The notes under the pieces were generated by a model, which saw nothing but the letters and a program-made list of their open reading frames with translations, did not search any database and was not told where the DNA came from. Source: Stappia indica (GTDB lineage: Bacteria; Pseudomonadota; Alphaproteobacteria; Rhizobiales; Stappiaceae). From it: a DNA stretch of 64,000 nt. How positions within the stretch are numbered: the stretch's first letter is position 1; each line of letters opens with the position of its first letter. The stretch lies in assembly GCF_001696535.1 (NCBI RefSeq), contig NZ_MBQE01000006.1:372001-436000 (forward strand). Direction: 5' to 3'. Both the position numbers and the translations under genes were made by a program. Of this stretch, positions 35,733-45,369 are shown in pieces.

Positions 35733-35893
35733 GGTCCTCGCCTCAAGGGCCTGCATCGACTTTCGTTCTCTCCCGCGCCCCTTGAGCGGCGCGGGCGGCA
35801 GGCGTAGGGTCCCGCAATCGCTGCCGCAGGCAAGTCGCCGCGCGGGCATGGTGCCCGTGCGACGCTGCGGCAAGAAGGACTGCGCTGTACGTG

Positions 35894-38725
35894 ATGACGT
35901 CGAAGCCCCCCGCCCGTAGTGCCGATCCCTTCGCCGGGCTGATCGACGCCGACGATCTGCGTCACCGGTTGACGGCGCTGACTGCGGCGACCGACGGCGA
36001 CGGCTCCGACCTCACCGTGCGCGGCCATGTCCTCAACGAGCTGAAGGCGGCGATGCGCGATGCGCGCATCCGCGTCGAGGAACTGCTGTTCGCCGATGGC
36101 GGCGGCACGCTCTGCGCCCAGCGGCTGAGCCATGTGCAGGACGAGATCCTGCGGGTGATCTTCGACTTCGCCATCCACCACGTCTACCGGGTCAAGAACC
36201 CGTCCGCTGCCGAGCGCATGTCCATCGTCGCCGTCGGCGGCTACGGCCGCGGCACCCTGGCCCCCGGTTCGGATGTCGACCTGCTGTTCCTGCTGCCCTA
36301 CAAGCAGACGCCCTGGGGCGAGCAGATCGTTGAATACATTCTTTACATGTTGTGGGACCTCGGCCTGAAGGTCGGCCACGCCACCCGAAACATCGACGAG
36401 TGCCTGCGCCTCGCCCGTACCGACATGACGATCCGCACCGCGCTGCTGGAGGCGCGCCACGTGTGGGGCGAGGAGCCGCTGACCGACGAGCTGATCGAGC
36501 GGTTCGACAAGAGCGTCGTCGCAGGCAGCGGCCCGGAGTTCATCGCCGCCAAGCTCGCCGAACGCGATGCCCGCCACACCCGGCAGGGCACATCGCGCTA
36601 TCTCGTCGAGCCGAACGTGAAGGAGGGCAAGGGCGGCCTGCGCGATCTCAACACGCTGTTCTGGATCTCCAAATACTTCTATCGCGTGCGCTCCGGCTCC
36701 GGCCTGGTGAAGGCCGGCGTCTTCAGTCGCTCCGACTTCCAGCGCTTCAAGAAGGGCGAGGACTTCCTCTGGGCGGTGCGCTGCCACCTGCATTTCCTGA
36801 CCGGGCGGGCCGAGGAGCGCCTGTCCTTCGACGTCCAGCGCGAGATCGCCGTGCGCCTCGGCTACACCCAGCATCCGGGCATGAAGGATGTCGAGCGCTT
36901 CATGAAGCACTACTTCCTGGTCGCCAAGGATGTCGGCGACCTGACGCGGATCTTCTGCGCCGCGCTCGAGGAGCAGCACGCCAAGGCACCGCAGCCGCTG
37001 TCGAAGCTGATCGACCGCATCGCCGCGCGGGCCCGCCGCCGCCAGATCCAGACCGGCTCGCCGGACTTCGTGATCGACAAGGGGCGCCTCAACACGGCCT
37101 CGGAGACGGTGTTCGAGAAGGATCCCGTCAACCTGATCCGCCTCTTCGCCATTGCCGACCGCCATGCGGTGATGCTGCATCCGGAAATGCTGAAACTGGT
37201 GCGCCGGTCGCTGAAGCTGATCACCACCCAGGTGCGCGAGGACCCGGAGGCGAACCGGCTGTTCCTGCAGGTGCTGACCTCGCGCAACGACCCCGAGACC
37301 GTGCTGCGCAAGATGAACGAGACCGGCGTGCTCGGCCGCTTCGTCCCCGACTTCGGCAAGGTCGTGGCGATGATGCAGTTCTCCATGTACCACCACTACA
37401 CGGTGGACGAGCACCTGATCCGCTCCATCGGCGTGCTGGGCGAGATCGAGCGCGGCGAGGCCGGCGAGGACCATCCGCTCTCCACCGACATCATCAAGAC
37501 CATCCAGAACCGCAAGGTCCTGTTCGTCGCCATGTTCCTGCACGACATTGCCAAGGGTCGGCCGGAAGACCACTCCATCGCCGGCGCGCGCATCGCCCGC
37601 CGCCTGTGCCCGCGTCTCGGCCTGACGCCGTCGGAAACGGAGACCGTGGCCTGGCTGGTCGAGCATCACCTCGACATGAGCACGATTGCCCAGTCGCGCG
37701 ACCTTGCCGACCGCAAGACGATCGAGGATTTCGCTCGCGAGGTGCAGAGCGTCGAGCGGCTGAAGCTGCTTCTCATCCTCACCGTCGCCGACATCCGCGC
37801 CGTCGGGCCGAATGTCTTCAACGGCTGGAAGGGCCAGCTGCTGCGCACGCTCTACTACGAATGCGAGCCGGTGCTGACCGGCGGCCACAGCCTGCTGCCG
37901 CACGACATGCGGGTGGAGGCGGCCAAGCGCGAGCTGGCCGGGGCGCTCGGAGCTTGGAGCAAGGACGAGCTGAGCGCCTATCTCGACCGCCACTATCCGG
38001 CCTACTGGCTGCGCGTTCCGCTGGAGCGCAAGGTCGCCGATGCCGAGATGATCCGCGCCGCAGACCGGGCCGGAACCGGCTTTTCCTCGCGCGTCGTCAC
38101 CCATGCCTTCGAGGGGGTGACCGAGATCACCGTGCTGGCGGCCGACCATCCGCGGCTGCTGTCGACCATTGCGGGCGCCTGTTTCGTCGCCGGCGCCAAC
38201 ATCGTCGATGCGCAGATCGACACCACGACGGACGGGTTCGCGCTCGACACGATCTACATTTCCCGTGAGCTGCCGGGCGACGACGACGAGATCCGCCGCG
38301 GCGAGCGCGTCTGCCGGCTGATAGAGAAGGCGCTGCGCGGCGAGGAGCGGCTGCCCGACAGCGTCGCCCGCAAGGCGGCGTCGCGCAGCCGGGTGAAGGC
38401 CTTCCGCGTCGAGACCGAGGTGCTGGTCAACAACTCCTGGTCCAACCGCTACACGGTGCTGGAAATCTCGTGCCTCGACCGGCCGGGCCTGCTCTACGAC
38501 CTGACGCGGGCGATCTCCGGCCTCAATCTCAACATCAATTCAGCTCATATCGCGACCTTCGGCGAGCGGGCCGTCGACGTGTTCTACGTCACCGACCTGA
38601 CCGGCCAGAAGATCGGCAATATCGGCAGGCAGGACGCGATCCGCGAACGCCTGCGCGAGGCGGTCGAGGGGGAGCCGGCGGAAGAGCCGGCCCGCCGCCG
38701 GCCGCGCCGCGCAGGGGTGGCCTGA
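35894..38725 (+). CDS. glnD: Bifunctional uridylyltransferase/uridylyl-removing enzyme (PII)
   Basis: About 943 residues, the master nitrogen sensor that uridylylates PII proteins when glutamine is low. Domains in order are the nucleotidyltransferase (VGGYGRGTLAPGSDVDLLFLLPY, near 115-140), a linker, the HD hydrolase (VAMFLHDIAKGRPEDHSIAGA near 545, with LLILTVADIRAVGP) and two ACT domains (EITVLAADHPRLLSTIAG and LEISCLDRPGLLYDLTRAISGLNLNINSAHIATFGERAVDVFYVTD). The start is GTG-ATG; ATG 35894 is used. It is followed by murJ after 65 bases, as in many relatives. Confidence 0.97.
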   Translation: MTSKPPARSADPFAGLIDADDLRHRLTALTAATDGDGSDLTVRGHVLNELKAAMRDARIRVEELLFADGGGTLCAQRLSHVQDEILRVIFDFAIHHVYRVKNPSAAERMSIVAVGGYGRGTLAPGSDVDLLFLLPYKQTPWGEQIVEYILYMLWDLGLKVGHATRNIDECLRLARTDMTIRTALLEARHVWGEEPLTDELIERFDKSVVAGSGPEFIAAKLAERDARHTRQGTSRYLVEPNVKEGKGGLRDLNTLFWISKYFYRVRSGSGLVKAGVFSRSDFQRFKKGEDFLWAVRCHLHFLTGRAEERLSFDVQREIAVRLGYTQHPGMKDVERFMKHYFLVAKDVGDLTRIFCAALEEQHAKAPQPLSKLIDRIAARARRRQIQTGSPDFVIDKGRLNTASETVFEKDPVNLIRLFAIADRHAVMLHPEMLKLVRRSLKLITTQVREDPEANRLFLQVLTSRNDPETVLRKMNETGVLGRFVPDFGKVVAMMQFSMYHHYTVDEHLIRSIGVLGEIERGEAGEDHPLSTDIIKTIQNRKVLFVAMFLHDIAKGRPEDHSIAGARIARRLCPRLGLTPSETETVAWLVEHHLDMSTIAQSRDLADRKTIEDFAREVQSVERLKLLLILTVADIRAVGPNVFNGWKGQLLRTLYYECEPVLTGGHSLLPHDMRVEAAKRELAGALGAWSKDELSAYLDRHYPAYWLRVPLERKVADAEMIRAADRAGTGFSSRVVTHAFEGVTEITVLAADHPRLLSTIAGACFVAGANIVDAQIDTTTDGFALDTIYISRELPGDDDEIRRGERVCRLIEKALRGEERLPDSVARKAASRSRVKAFRVETEVLVNNSWSNRYTVLEISCLDRPGLLYDLTRAISGLNLNINSAHIATFGERAVDVFYVTDLTGQKIGNIGRQDAIRERLREAVEGEPAEEPARRRPRRAGVA

Positions 38726-38790
38726 CCAAACGCCGGCCGATCCGCGATTGTCGACGTGATGTCCCGCCCTCCTGAACGGAACCCCCGCCC

Positions 38791-40413
38791 ATGGCCGGTT
38801 CGATGAGCCTCCTGCGCAACTTCGTCACCGTCGGCGGCGCCACCATGGCGAGCCGCGTCCTCGGTTTCGTGCGCGACGTGATGATCGCTGCCTTCGCCGG
38901 CGCCGGACCGGTGGCGGATGCCTTCTTCGTCGCCTTCCGCCTGCCCAATCTGTTCCGGCGCCTGTTCGCGGAAGGCGCGTTCAACTCGGCCTTCGTGCCG
39001 CTCTTCGCACGGGCGGTGGAGGAAGGGGGCGACGAGGGCGCGCGGCGCTTTGCCGGCGAGATCATGGCCGCGCTGCTGTGGACGCTGCTGGCGCTGACCG
39101 CCATCGCCTTCGTCGCCATGCAGGGGCTGGTCTTCCTGCTGGCTCCCGGCTTTACCGAAGACCCGTCGAAGTTCGACCTTGCCGTGCTGCTGTCGCGCAT
39201 CACCTTCCCGTATCTTTTGTGCATGTCGCTGGTCGCGTTCCTGTCAGGCATCCTCAACACCTATCGGCGCTTTGCCGCCGCCGCGTTCGCCCCGGTGGTG
39301 CTCAACCTGGTGATGATCGCCGTCCTGACGGGCATCTGGTACACGGGGCTGGAGCCGGGTACGGCGCTGGGCGTGGCGCTGGCCAGCGGCGTTGCCGTGG
39401 CCGGCTTCGCCCAGCTGGCGCTGCTCGTCGTCGCCGTGCGCCGCATGGGCTTTTCCGTGCCGATCCGCCGTCCGCGCCTGACCGCAGGCGTGCGCCGGCT
39501 GTGCAAGCTCGGCGTGCCGGGGGTGCTGGCCGGTGGCATCACCCAGATCAATATCGTCGTCGGCACGGTGATCGCCTCGGCCCAGGCCGGCGCCGTCTCC
39601 TATCTCTACTATGCCGACCGCATCTACCAGCTGCCGCTCGGCGTCGTCGGCATCGCCATCGGCGTGGTGCTGCTGCCGGACCTGTCGCGCTCGCTGCGCG
39701 CCGGCGAGGACGGGCATGCCAACGGTACGCTGAACCGGGCGATGGAGTTCGCCCTCGCCCTGACCCTGCCGGCAACCATCGCGCTGATCGCGGTGCCCGA
39801 GCCCATCGTCTCGGTGCTCTATCAGCGCGGCGAGTTCGGCGCGGAGGCGGCGAGCGCCACAACGACCGCTCTGATCGCCTTCGCCATCGGCCTGCCGGCC
39901 TTCGTGCTCAACAAGGTGTTCTCGCCCGGATTCTTCGCCCGCGAGGACACGGTGACGCCGATGTGGTTCGCCGGCATCGGCATGGCGGTCAACGTGGTCG
40001 GTGCGCTGGCTCTGGCCCCGATCCTCGGCCATGTCGGCATCGCGCTCGCCACGTCGCTGGCCGGCTGGGTCAATGCCGGCCTGCTCGGCGCGGCCTTGTG
40101 GCGCCGCGGCCACTTCCGGATCGACCGCGGCGCCCGCCGCCGCCTGCCGCTGCTGGCGCTCGCCAGCCTGGCGATGGGGGGCGGTTTGCTGCTCGGCGAC
40201 TGGCTGCTGGCACCGCTGATCGGCGCGCCCTCGGTGCTGGTTCGCTTCGCCGCGCTCGGTCTGTTGGTGCTGGCGGGCATGGTGCTGTTCGCTGCCTTCG
40301 TGCAGTTGACCGGCGCGGTCGACCTCAAGGGCTATGTCGCCCGTGCGAGAGCATCGCGGGCCCGTCGCCGCGCGGCCCCTCCGCCGCAGACCCCGGAAGA
40401 TCCGCTCGGATAG
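38791..40413 (+). CDS. murJ: Lipid II flippase MurJ
   Basis: 540 residues with about fourteen membrane helices, MVF family. SRVLGFVRDVMIAAFAGAGPVADAFFVAFRLPNLFRRLFAEGAFNSAFVPLF is the conserved N-terminus with the charged residues of the central cavity, and YYADRIYQLPLGVVGIAIGVVLLPDLSR is also diagnostic. It moves lipid II across the inner membrane for peptidoglycan synthesis. The Arg-rich C-terminus ends shortly after the last helix. trpS, its frequent downstream neighbour, is not present. Confidence 0.96.
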   Translation: MAGSMSLLRNFVTVGGATMASRVLGFVRDVMIAAFAGAGPVADAFFVAFRLPNLFRRLFAEGAFNSAFVPLFARAVEEGGDEGARRFAGEIMAALLWTLLALTAIAFVAMQGLVFLLAPGFTEDPSKFDLAVLLSRITFPYLLCMSLVAFLSGILNTYRRFAAAAFAPVVLNLVMIAVLTGIWYTGLEPGTALGVALASGVAVAGFAQLALLVVAVRRMGFSVPIRRPRLTAGVRRLCKLGVPGVLAGGITQINIVVGTVIASAQAGAVSYLYYADRIYQLPLGVVGIAIGVVLLPDLSRSLRAGEDGHANGTLNRAMEFALALTLPATIALIAVPEPIVSVLYQRGEFGAEAASATTTALIAFAIGLPAFVLNKVFSPGFFAREDTVTPMWFAGIGMAVNVVGALALAPILGHVGIALATSLAGWVNAGLLGAALWRRGHFRIDRGARRRLPLLALASLAMGGGLLLGDWLLAPLIGAPSVLVRFAALGLLVLAGMVLFAAFVQLTGAVDLKGYVARARASRARRRAAPPPQTPEDPLG

Positions 40414-40486
40414 GCTGCAGGCGTCCCGGCGCGGCAAGTCTGGTTTGCAGCGCCCTGCCGCGGAGAAAAGCTTCGTCGGCTCATTT

Positions 40487-40504
40487 TTTGACCAAACGAT
40501 CAAA
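40487..40504. promoter_or_regulatory. Inverted repeat upstream of the BMP importer operon
   Basis: TTTGA (40487-40491) and TCAAA (40500-40504) flank 8 bases in the 269-base gap between murJ and the binding-protein gene. A TTGACC within it could be a -35 element. Weak evidence; otherwise the gap 40414-40682 holds nothing I can support. Confidence 0.3.
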
Positions 40505-40682
40505 CTTTGTCCATTTGTTCAAGAAAGCGCGGGGGCCGGCATCTGCCTCCATTGTGAGCGTGCCTGGAATGTGGTCCAATTTGCCCCGCCGCGCGAAGAG
40601 CCGCCGATGCGCCTTCGCCGGTCGATGCACACCGGCCCGTGCCTGTCGCGCATGAGCGCCGCATCCTGCGAGGGGGAGTCAG

Positions 40683-41687
40683 ATGGCAATCAACGATCAT
40701 TTCGCCTGGACGCGACGGGCCGTCCTCGGACTTGTCGCGTCGCTCGCCGTCATGGCGGGCGGCCTGCCGGCAATCGCCAAGGACAAGCCGCTGAAGGTCG
40801 CGGCGATCTACACCGTTCCGGTCGAGCAGCAGTGGGTCGGGCGCATCCACAAGGCGCTGCAGGCGGCGCAGGCGCGCGGCGACGTGACCTATACCTACTC
40901 CGAGAACGTCGCCAACACCGACTATGAGCGCGTCATGCGCGAATACGCCGAAGGCGGCATGGACCTGATCATCGGCGAGGCCTTCGCCGTGGAGCGCGCG
41001 GCCCGCAGCGTGGCGGCCGAGTATCCCGACATCGCCTTCCTGATGGGCTCGTCCTTCGGTCCGGCACAGCCGAACTTCGCCGTCTTCGACAACTGGATCC
41101 ACGAGCCGAGCTACCTGACCGGCATGATCGCCGGCAAGGCGACCAAGTCGAACGTCATCGGTATGGTCGGCGGCTACGCGATCCCCGAGGTCAACCGCCT
41201 GATGAACGCCTTCATGGAAGGCGCGCTGGCGGTCAACCCGGACGTCAAGTTCCTCGTCACCTTCATCAACTCCTGGTACGACCCGCCGAAGGCCAAGGAG
41301 TCGGCCTTCGCGATGATCGACAAGGGCGCGGACATTCTCTACGCCGAGCGCTTCGGCGTCTCCGACGCGGCCAAGGAGAAGGGCATCCTCGCCATCGGCA
41401 ACGTCATCGACACGGCCGGCGACTATCCCGGCACGATCCTCGCCAGCGCCCTGTGGCACATGGAGCCGACCATCGACCGGGTGATCGAGGCGGTGGCGAC
41501 CGACAGCTTCGAGCCTTCGGACTACGGCCAGTTCTCCTTCATGTCCTATGGCGGCGGCAGCTTCGTCGTCGACGAGAGCCTGGCCGATGCGGAGTCCGTC
41601 AAGGCTGCGCGCGAGAAGGAGAAGGAAATCCTCGACGGCATGTTCCGCGTCAACGTCAACGACGCCGAGCCCAAGTCGACGATGTGA
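40683..41687 (+). CDS. BMP-family ABC transporter substrate-binding protein
   Basis: 334 residues, periplasmic, of the basic membrane protein (PnrA/Med) family that binds nucleosides and related compounds. The N-terminus has WTRRAVLGLVASLAVMAGGLPAIA, a signal peptide with a twin-arginine-like motif and no lipobox. The mature part begins KVAAIYTVPVEQQWVGRIHKALQ. GMIAGKATKSNVIGMVGGY and KGADILYAERFGVSDAAKEKGI are typical family regions. A hairpin follows, then the ATPase gene. The ligand is not fixed by sequence. Confidence 0.88.
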   Translation: MAINDHFAWTRRAVLGLVASLAVMAGGLPAIAKDKPLKVAAIYTVPVEQQWVGRIHKALQAAQARGDVTYTYSENVANTDYERVMREYAEGGMDLIIGEAFAVERAARSVAAEYPDIAFLMGSSFGPAQPNFAVFDNWIHEPSYLTGMIAGKATKSNVIGMVGGYAIPEVNRLMNAFMEGALAVNPDVKFLVTFINSWYDPPKAKESAFAMIDKGADILYAERFGVSDAAKEKGILAIGNVIDTAGDYPGTILASALWHMEPTIDRVIEAVATDSFEPSDYGQFSFMSYGGGSFVVDESLADAESVKAAREKEKEILDGMFRVNVNDAEPKSTM

Positions 41688-41699
41688 TCATCTGATCGC

Positions 41700-41746
41700 G
41701 GCCCGCCCCCTGTTCTCGGCCCGAGATCGGGGGCGGGCCGTCCTTT
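41700..41746 (+). terminator. Intra-operon hairpin after the BMP binding-protein gene
   Basis: GGCCCGCCCCC (41700-41710) pairs perfectly with GGGGGCGGGCC (41729-41739) and is followed by GTCCTTTTG. Such partial terminators after binding-protein genes commonly raise their level relative to the membrane components. Confidence 0.65.
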
Positions 41747-41771
41747 TGTCCTGCCCTGCCCCGGAGTGGAG

Positions 41772-43328
41772 ATGAGCGACCCGCTGCACGCACGGCCGCA
41801 CGAGCGCAAGGTCGTGCTGTCGCTTGCCGGCATCACCAAGCGCTTCGGCGCGATGACCGCCAACGAGGCGGTCGATCTCGACCTGCATGCCGGCGAGATC
41901 GTCGCGCTGCTCGGCGAGAACGGCGCCGGCAAGACCACGCTCATGAACATCCTGTTCGGCCACTATGTCGCCGACGAGGGGGAGGTGCGCATCGCCGGGC
42001 CGGATGGCGGGCTCGTGCCGCTGGAGCCCGGCTCGCCCCATGCGGCGCTCAATGCCGGCATCGGCATGGTGCACCAGCATTTCGCGCTGGCCGAGAATCT
42101 CACCGCCTTCGAGAACATCGTGCTCGGCACGAGACCGCTGCTGTCGCCCTCCACCTCCTCGCGCGCCGACCGGCAGCGGCTGGAGGCGTTGATGCGCGAC
42201 AGCGGGCTGACGGTCGATCTCGACCTTCGCGTCTCGCGCCTGTCGGTCGGCGAGCAGCAGCGGGTGGAAATCCTCAAGGCACTCTATCGCGATGCCCGCG
42301 TGCTGGTTCTGGACGAGCCGACTGCCGTGTTGACGCCGCAGGAATCCGAAGGCCTGTTCGCCACCCTGCGACAGCTGGCCGGCAACGGCCTTGCCATCGT
42401 CTTCATCTCGCACAAGCTGGCCGAGGTGCTCAGTGCCTCCGACCGGGTGGCGGTGCTGCGCATGGGCCGCAAGGTCGCAGACCTGCCGACCGCCGAGTGC
42501 GACCGCCAGAAGCTCGCCGAGCTGATGGTCGGCCATTCGCTCTCCCAGAGCCGGCGAGAGCCGCGCGCCCCTGGCGATGTGCTTCTGGCGCTCGAAGGCG
42601 TCTCCGCCGGCTCCGGCCGAGAGGCGGTCAGGGAGATTTCGCTGGCCCTGCGGTCGGGCGAGATCCTCGGCGTTGCCGGTGTTTCCGGCAACGGCCAGAC
42701 GATGTTCGCACGCCTCGTCTCGGGGCTGGAGCGGGCGACCTCCGGGCGTATCCTGCTCGCCGGAAACGACGTCACGTTGGGTGACGCACGCGCGATGATC
42801 GCCGCCGGCATCGCCCGGATCCCGGAGGATCGCCACCGCGACGGCATCGTCGGGGCGATGAGCGTGGCCGAGAATCTGGTGATCGAGGAAATCCGCTCCG
42901 AGCGCTACCAGCGCTTCGGCTTCCTCGACTTCTCCGCCATCGCCGCCCGCGCCCGCGAGGCGATCGCCGCCCACGACATCCGCTGTCGGGGTGGCTCCGC
43001 GATCTCGCGGCTGCTGTCCGGCGGCAACATCCAGAAGATCGTGCTGGCCCGCACGCTGGACGCCGAGCCGGCAGTGGTACTGGCGGCGCAGCCCTCGCGC
43101 GGGCTCGACATCGGCGCCACCGGCGAGGTGCATCGCCGCCTGCTCGCGGCCCGCGCCCGCGGTGCCGGCGTCATCCTGATCTCCGAGGATCTCGACGAGC
43201 TCTTCGCCCTGTCCGACCGCATTGCGGTGATCCATCGCGGCCAGCTGAGCGCGGCGCGCGATGCCGATGAGCTCGACCGCGCCACTGTCGGCCTGATGAT
43301 GGCCGGCCACGCGGAGGAGGCCGCATGA
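41772..43328 (+). CDS. ABC transporter ATP-binding protein (BMP/nucleoside type, two ABC domains)
   Basis: 518 residues with tandem ABC domains as in RbsA/NupA proteins. The first has an intact Walker A (GENGAGKTT), signature LSVGEQQRVEILKAL and Walker B VLVLDEPTAVLTPQE. The second has the normal degenerate P-loop (GVSGNGQTM) and signature LLSGGNIQKIVLARTL. ATG 41772 (CCGGAGTGGAG before it) is preferred to GTG 41766. The stop overlaps the first permease start (ATGA). Confidence 0.92.
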   Translation: MSDPLHARPHERKVVLSLAGITKRFGAMTANEAVDLDLHAGEIVALLGENGAGKTTLMNILFGHYVADEGEVRIAGPDGGLVPLEPGSPHAALNAGIGMVHQHFALAENLTAFENIVLGTRPLLSPSTSSRADRQRLEALMRDSGLTVDLDLRVSRLSVGEQQRVEILKALYRDARVLVLDEPTAVLTPQESEGLFATLRQLAGNGLAIVFISHKLAEVLSASDRVAVLRMGRKVADLPTAECDRQKLAELMVGHSLSQSRREPRAPGDVLLALEGVSAGSGREAVREISLALRSGEILGVAGVSGNGQTMFARLVSGLERATSGRILLAGNDVTLGDARAMIAAGIARIPEDRHRDGIVGAMSVAENLVIEEIRSERYQRFGFLDFSAIAARAREAIAAHDIRCRGGSAISRLLSGGNIQKIVLARTLDAEPAVVLAAQPSRGLDIGATGEVHRRLLAARARGAGVILISEDLDELFALSDRIAVIHRGQLSAARDADELDRATVGLMMAGHAEEAA

Positions 43329-44419
43329 TCCGCTTCGAGCCGCGCGAGACCGTCTCGCCTGTCCTGCGCGCCGGCGTACCGGTTGCCGCGGCGCTGGCCG
43401 CCCTGGCGCTGGCGGCCCTGCCGATCATGGCGGCGGGTGCGCCTGTGCTGCAGGCCTATGTGCTGATGGCGAAAGGCGCCTTCGGGTCGTTCTTCGCCGT
43501 TTCCGAATTGCTGTCGCGGGCGACCCCGCTGATCCTGACCGGCCTTGCCGCCGCCCTCGCCTTCCGCGCGCGGCTGTGGAACATCGGCGGCGAAGGGCAG
43601 CTCTATGCCGGCGCGCTGGCCGCCGTCGCCGTCGGCTCCGGCGCGATCTCGGCTCCGCCGGCGGTGATGATCCCGCTTGTGCTGCTGGCCGGGGCGATGG
43701 CCGGGGCGATGATGATGCTGGTCCCGGCCTTGTTGAAGCTGCGGCTCGGCGCAGACGAAGTGGTCACCACCCTGCTGCTCAATTTCGTCGTGCTGCTCTT
43801 CGTGCAGATGATGCTGGAAGGGCCGATGAAGGATCCGATGGGCATGGGCTGGCCGCAGTCCGAGCCGATGGCGGATGCGGCGATGCTGCCCAAACTGTTC
43901 GACCGCATGCGCGTCCATGCCGGGCTGATCGTCGCGCTCGTTGCCGCGCTGCTCGCCCATATCCTGCTGGCGCGCACGGTCTGGGGCTTCGAGATCCGCG
44001 CGGTCGGCGAAAACCAGGACGCGGCCCGCCATGCCGGCATTCCGGTCACCGCGACCTTCGTCCGCGTCGCTCTCCTCAGCGGCGCGCTGGCCGGGCTCGC
44101 CGGCGTCGGCGAGGTGGCCGGCCTCAAGGGCTATCTCACCGCCGACCTGTCGCCCGGCTTCGGCTATGCCGGCATTGTCGTGGCCATGCTGGCGGGCCTG
44201 TCGCCGCTCGGCGTCGTTGTCGCGGCGCTGTTCATCGCCGGCGTCTTCGTCGGTGCCGACAGCATGAGCCGGGCCATCGGCGTTTCCAACTATCTGGCCG
44301 ATCTCGTGGTCGCCACATCGCTGATCGCGGTGCTCGTTTCCGGCCTCTTCGTGCGCTTCCGCGTGCGGCTGGTCGGACCGGGGCGCAAGGCATCTGCCGG
44401 CAAGGACACCGGGGCATGA
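43325..44419 (+). CDS. ABC transporter permease (BMP/nucleoside type), subunit 1
   Basis: 364 residues with eight to nine membrane helices, BPD_transp_2 family. ALAFRARLWNIGGEGQLYAGALAAVAVG, LKLRLGADEVVTTLLLNFV and GFGYAGIVVAMLAGLSPLGVVVAALFIAGVFVGAD are recurrent in NupB/YufP-type permeases. Coupled by ATGA overlaps to the ATPase before and the second permease after it. Confidence 0.92.
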   Translation: MIRFEPRETVSPVLRAGVPVAAALAALALAALPIMAAGAPVLQAYVLMAKGAFGSFFAVSELLSRATPLILTGLAAALAFRARLWNIGGEGQLYAGALAAVAVGSGAISAPPAVMIPLVLLAGAMAGAMMMLVPALLKLRLGADEVVTTLLLNFVVLLFVQMMLEGPMKDPMGMGWPQSEPMADAAMLPKLFDRMRVHAGLIVALVAALLAHILLARTVWGFEIRAVGENQDAARHAGIPVTATFVRVALLSGALAGLAGVGEVAGLKGYLTADLSPGFGYAGIVVAMLAGLSPLGVVVAALFIAGVFVGADSMSRAIGVSNYLADLVVATSLIAVLVSGLFVRFRVRLVGPGRKASAGKDTGA

Positions 44420-45360
44420 TGGAAATCCTCGACATCCTCGTTTCGGCGAACTTCTGGGCGGCGGCGCTGCGGATCGCCACGCCGCTGATCTTCGGCGTGC
44501 TCGGCGCGCTCCTGTGCGAGCGTGCCGGCGTCCTCAATCTCGGTATCGAGGGCATCTTCACCGCCGGTGCCATGGCCGGCTGGATGGCCGCCTGGCTCGG
44601 CGCCGGCCTGTGGGGCGGTGTGCTGGTTGCGGCGCTTGCCGGAGCGAGTTTCGGCCTGCTGCATGCGGTGCTCACCGTGCCGCTGGGCCTGTCGCAGCAC
44701 GTCTCGGGCATCGGCGTGACGCTGTTCGCCACCAGTCTCAGCTACTACGCCTACCGCACGGCGCTGCCGGACGTGACTTCGCCGCCGCGCATCACCGCCT
44801 TCCAGCCGCTCGATATCCCGGTCCTGTCCGACCTGCCCTTCCTCGGTACGGTGCTGTTCCAGCAGACGGCGCTGACCATGTTGGCGCTGGCGATGGTCGT
44901 GGTGGTCGGCTTCGTGCTCTACCGCACGCCGCTCGGCCTTGCGATCCGCGCTGTCGGCGACAATCCGGCGGCGGTGGAGGCGCAGGGCCTCTCGGTGATG
45001 GTGCTGCGCATGGGCACGGTGGTCGCCGGTTCCGCGCTGATGGCGCTGGGCGGGGCGTTCCTGACCATGTCCGCCTTCGACGCGTTCTTCTTCGGCATGG
45101 TCAACGGGCGCGGCTGGATCTGCATCGCGCTCACCGTCTTCGCCTCCTGGCGTCCCGGTAAGGCGCTGATCGGCGCGCTGTTGTTCGGTGCGTTCGACGC
45201 CTTCCAGGTGAGGCTGCAGACCGAGGTCGGGGCCTTCGTGCCCGGCCAGGTGTTCCTGATGCTGCCCTACCTGCTGTCGATCCTGGCGCTGGTCATGGTC
45301 GCCCGCAAGGCGGACTACCCGCGCGCGATGCTGAAGCCTTATTTCAAGGGCCAGCGCTAG
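44416..45360 (+). CDS. ABC transporter permease (BMP/nucleoside type), subunit 2
   Basis: 314 residues and about eight membrane helices, NupC/YufQ type. RIATPLIFGVLGALLCERAGVLNLGIEGIFTAGAMAGWMAAW is the signature opening, and the NGRGWICIALTVFASWRPGKALIGALLFGAFDAFQVRLQ region follows. ATG 44416 overlaps the previous stop. It ends 9 bases from the pcaB stop of the convergent pca operon. Confidence 0.92.
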   Translation: MMEILDILVSANFWAAALRIATPLIFGVLGALLCERAGVLNLGIEGIFTAGAMAGWMAAWLGAGLWGGVLVAALAGASFGLLHAVLTVPLGLSQHVSGIGVTLFATSLSYYAYRTALPDVTSPPRITAFQPLDIPVLSDLPFLGTVLFQQTALTMLALAMVVVVGFVLYRTPLGLAIRAVGDNPAAVEAQGLSVMVLRMGTVVAGSALMALGGAFLTMSAFDAFFFGMVNGRGWICIALTVFASWRPGKALIGALLFGAFDAFQVRLQTEVGAFVPGQVFLMLPYLLSILALVMVARKADYPRAMLKPYFKGQR

Positions 45361-45369
45361 GCGAGACCA

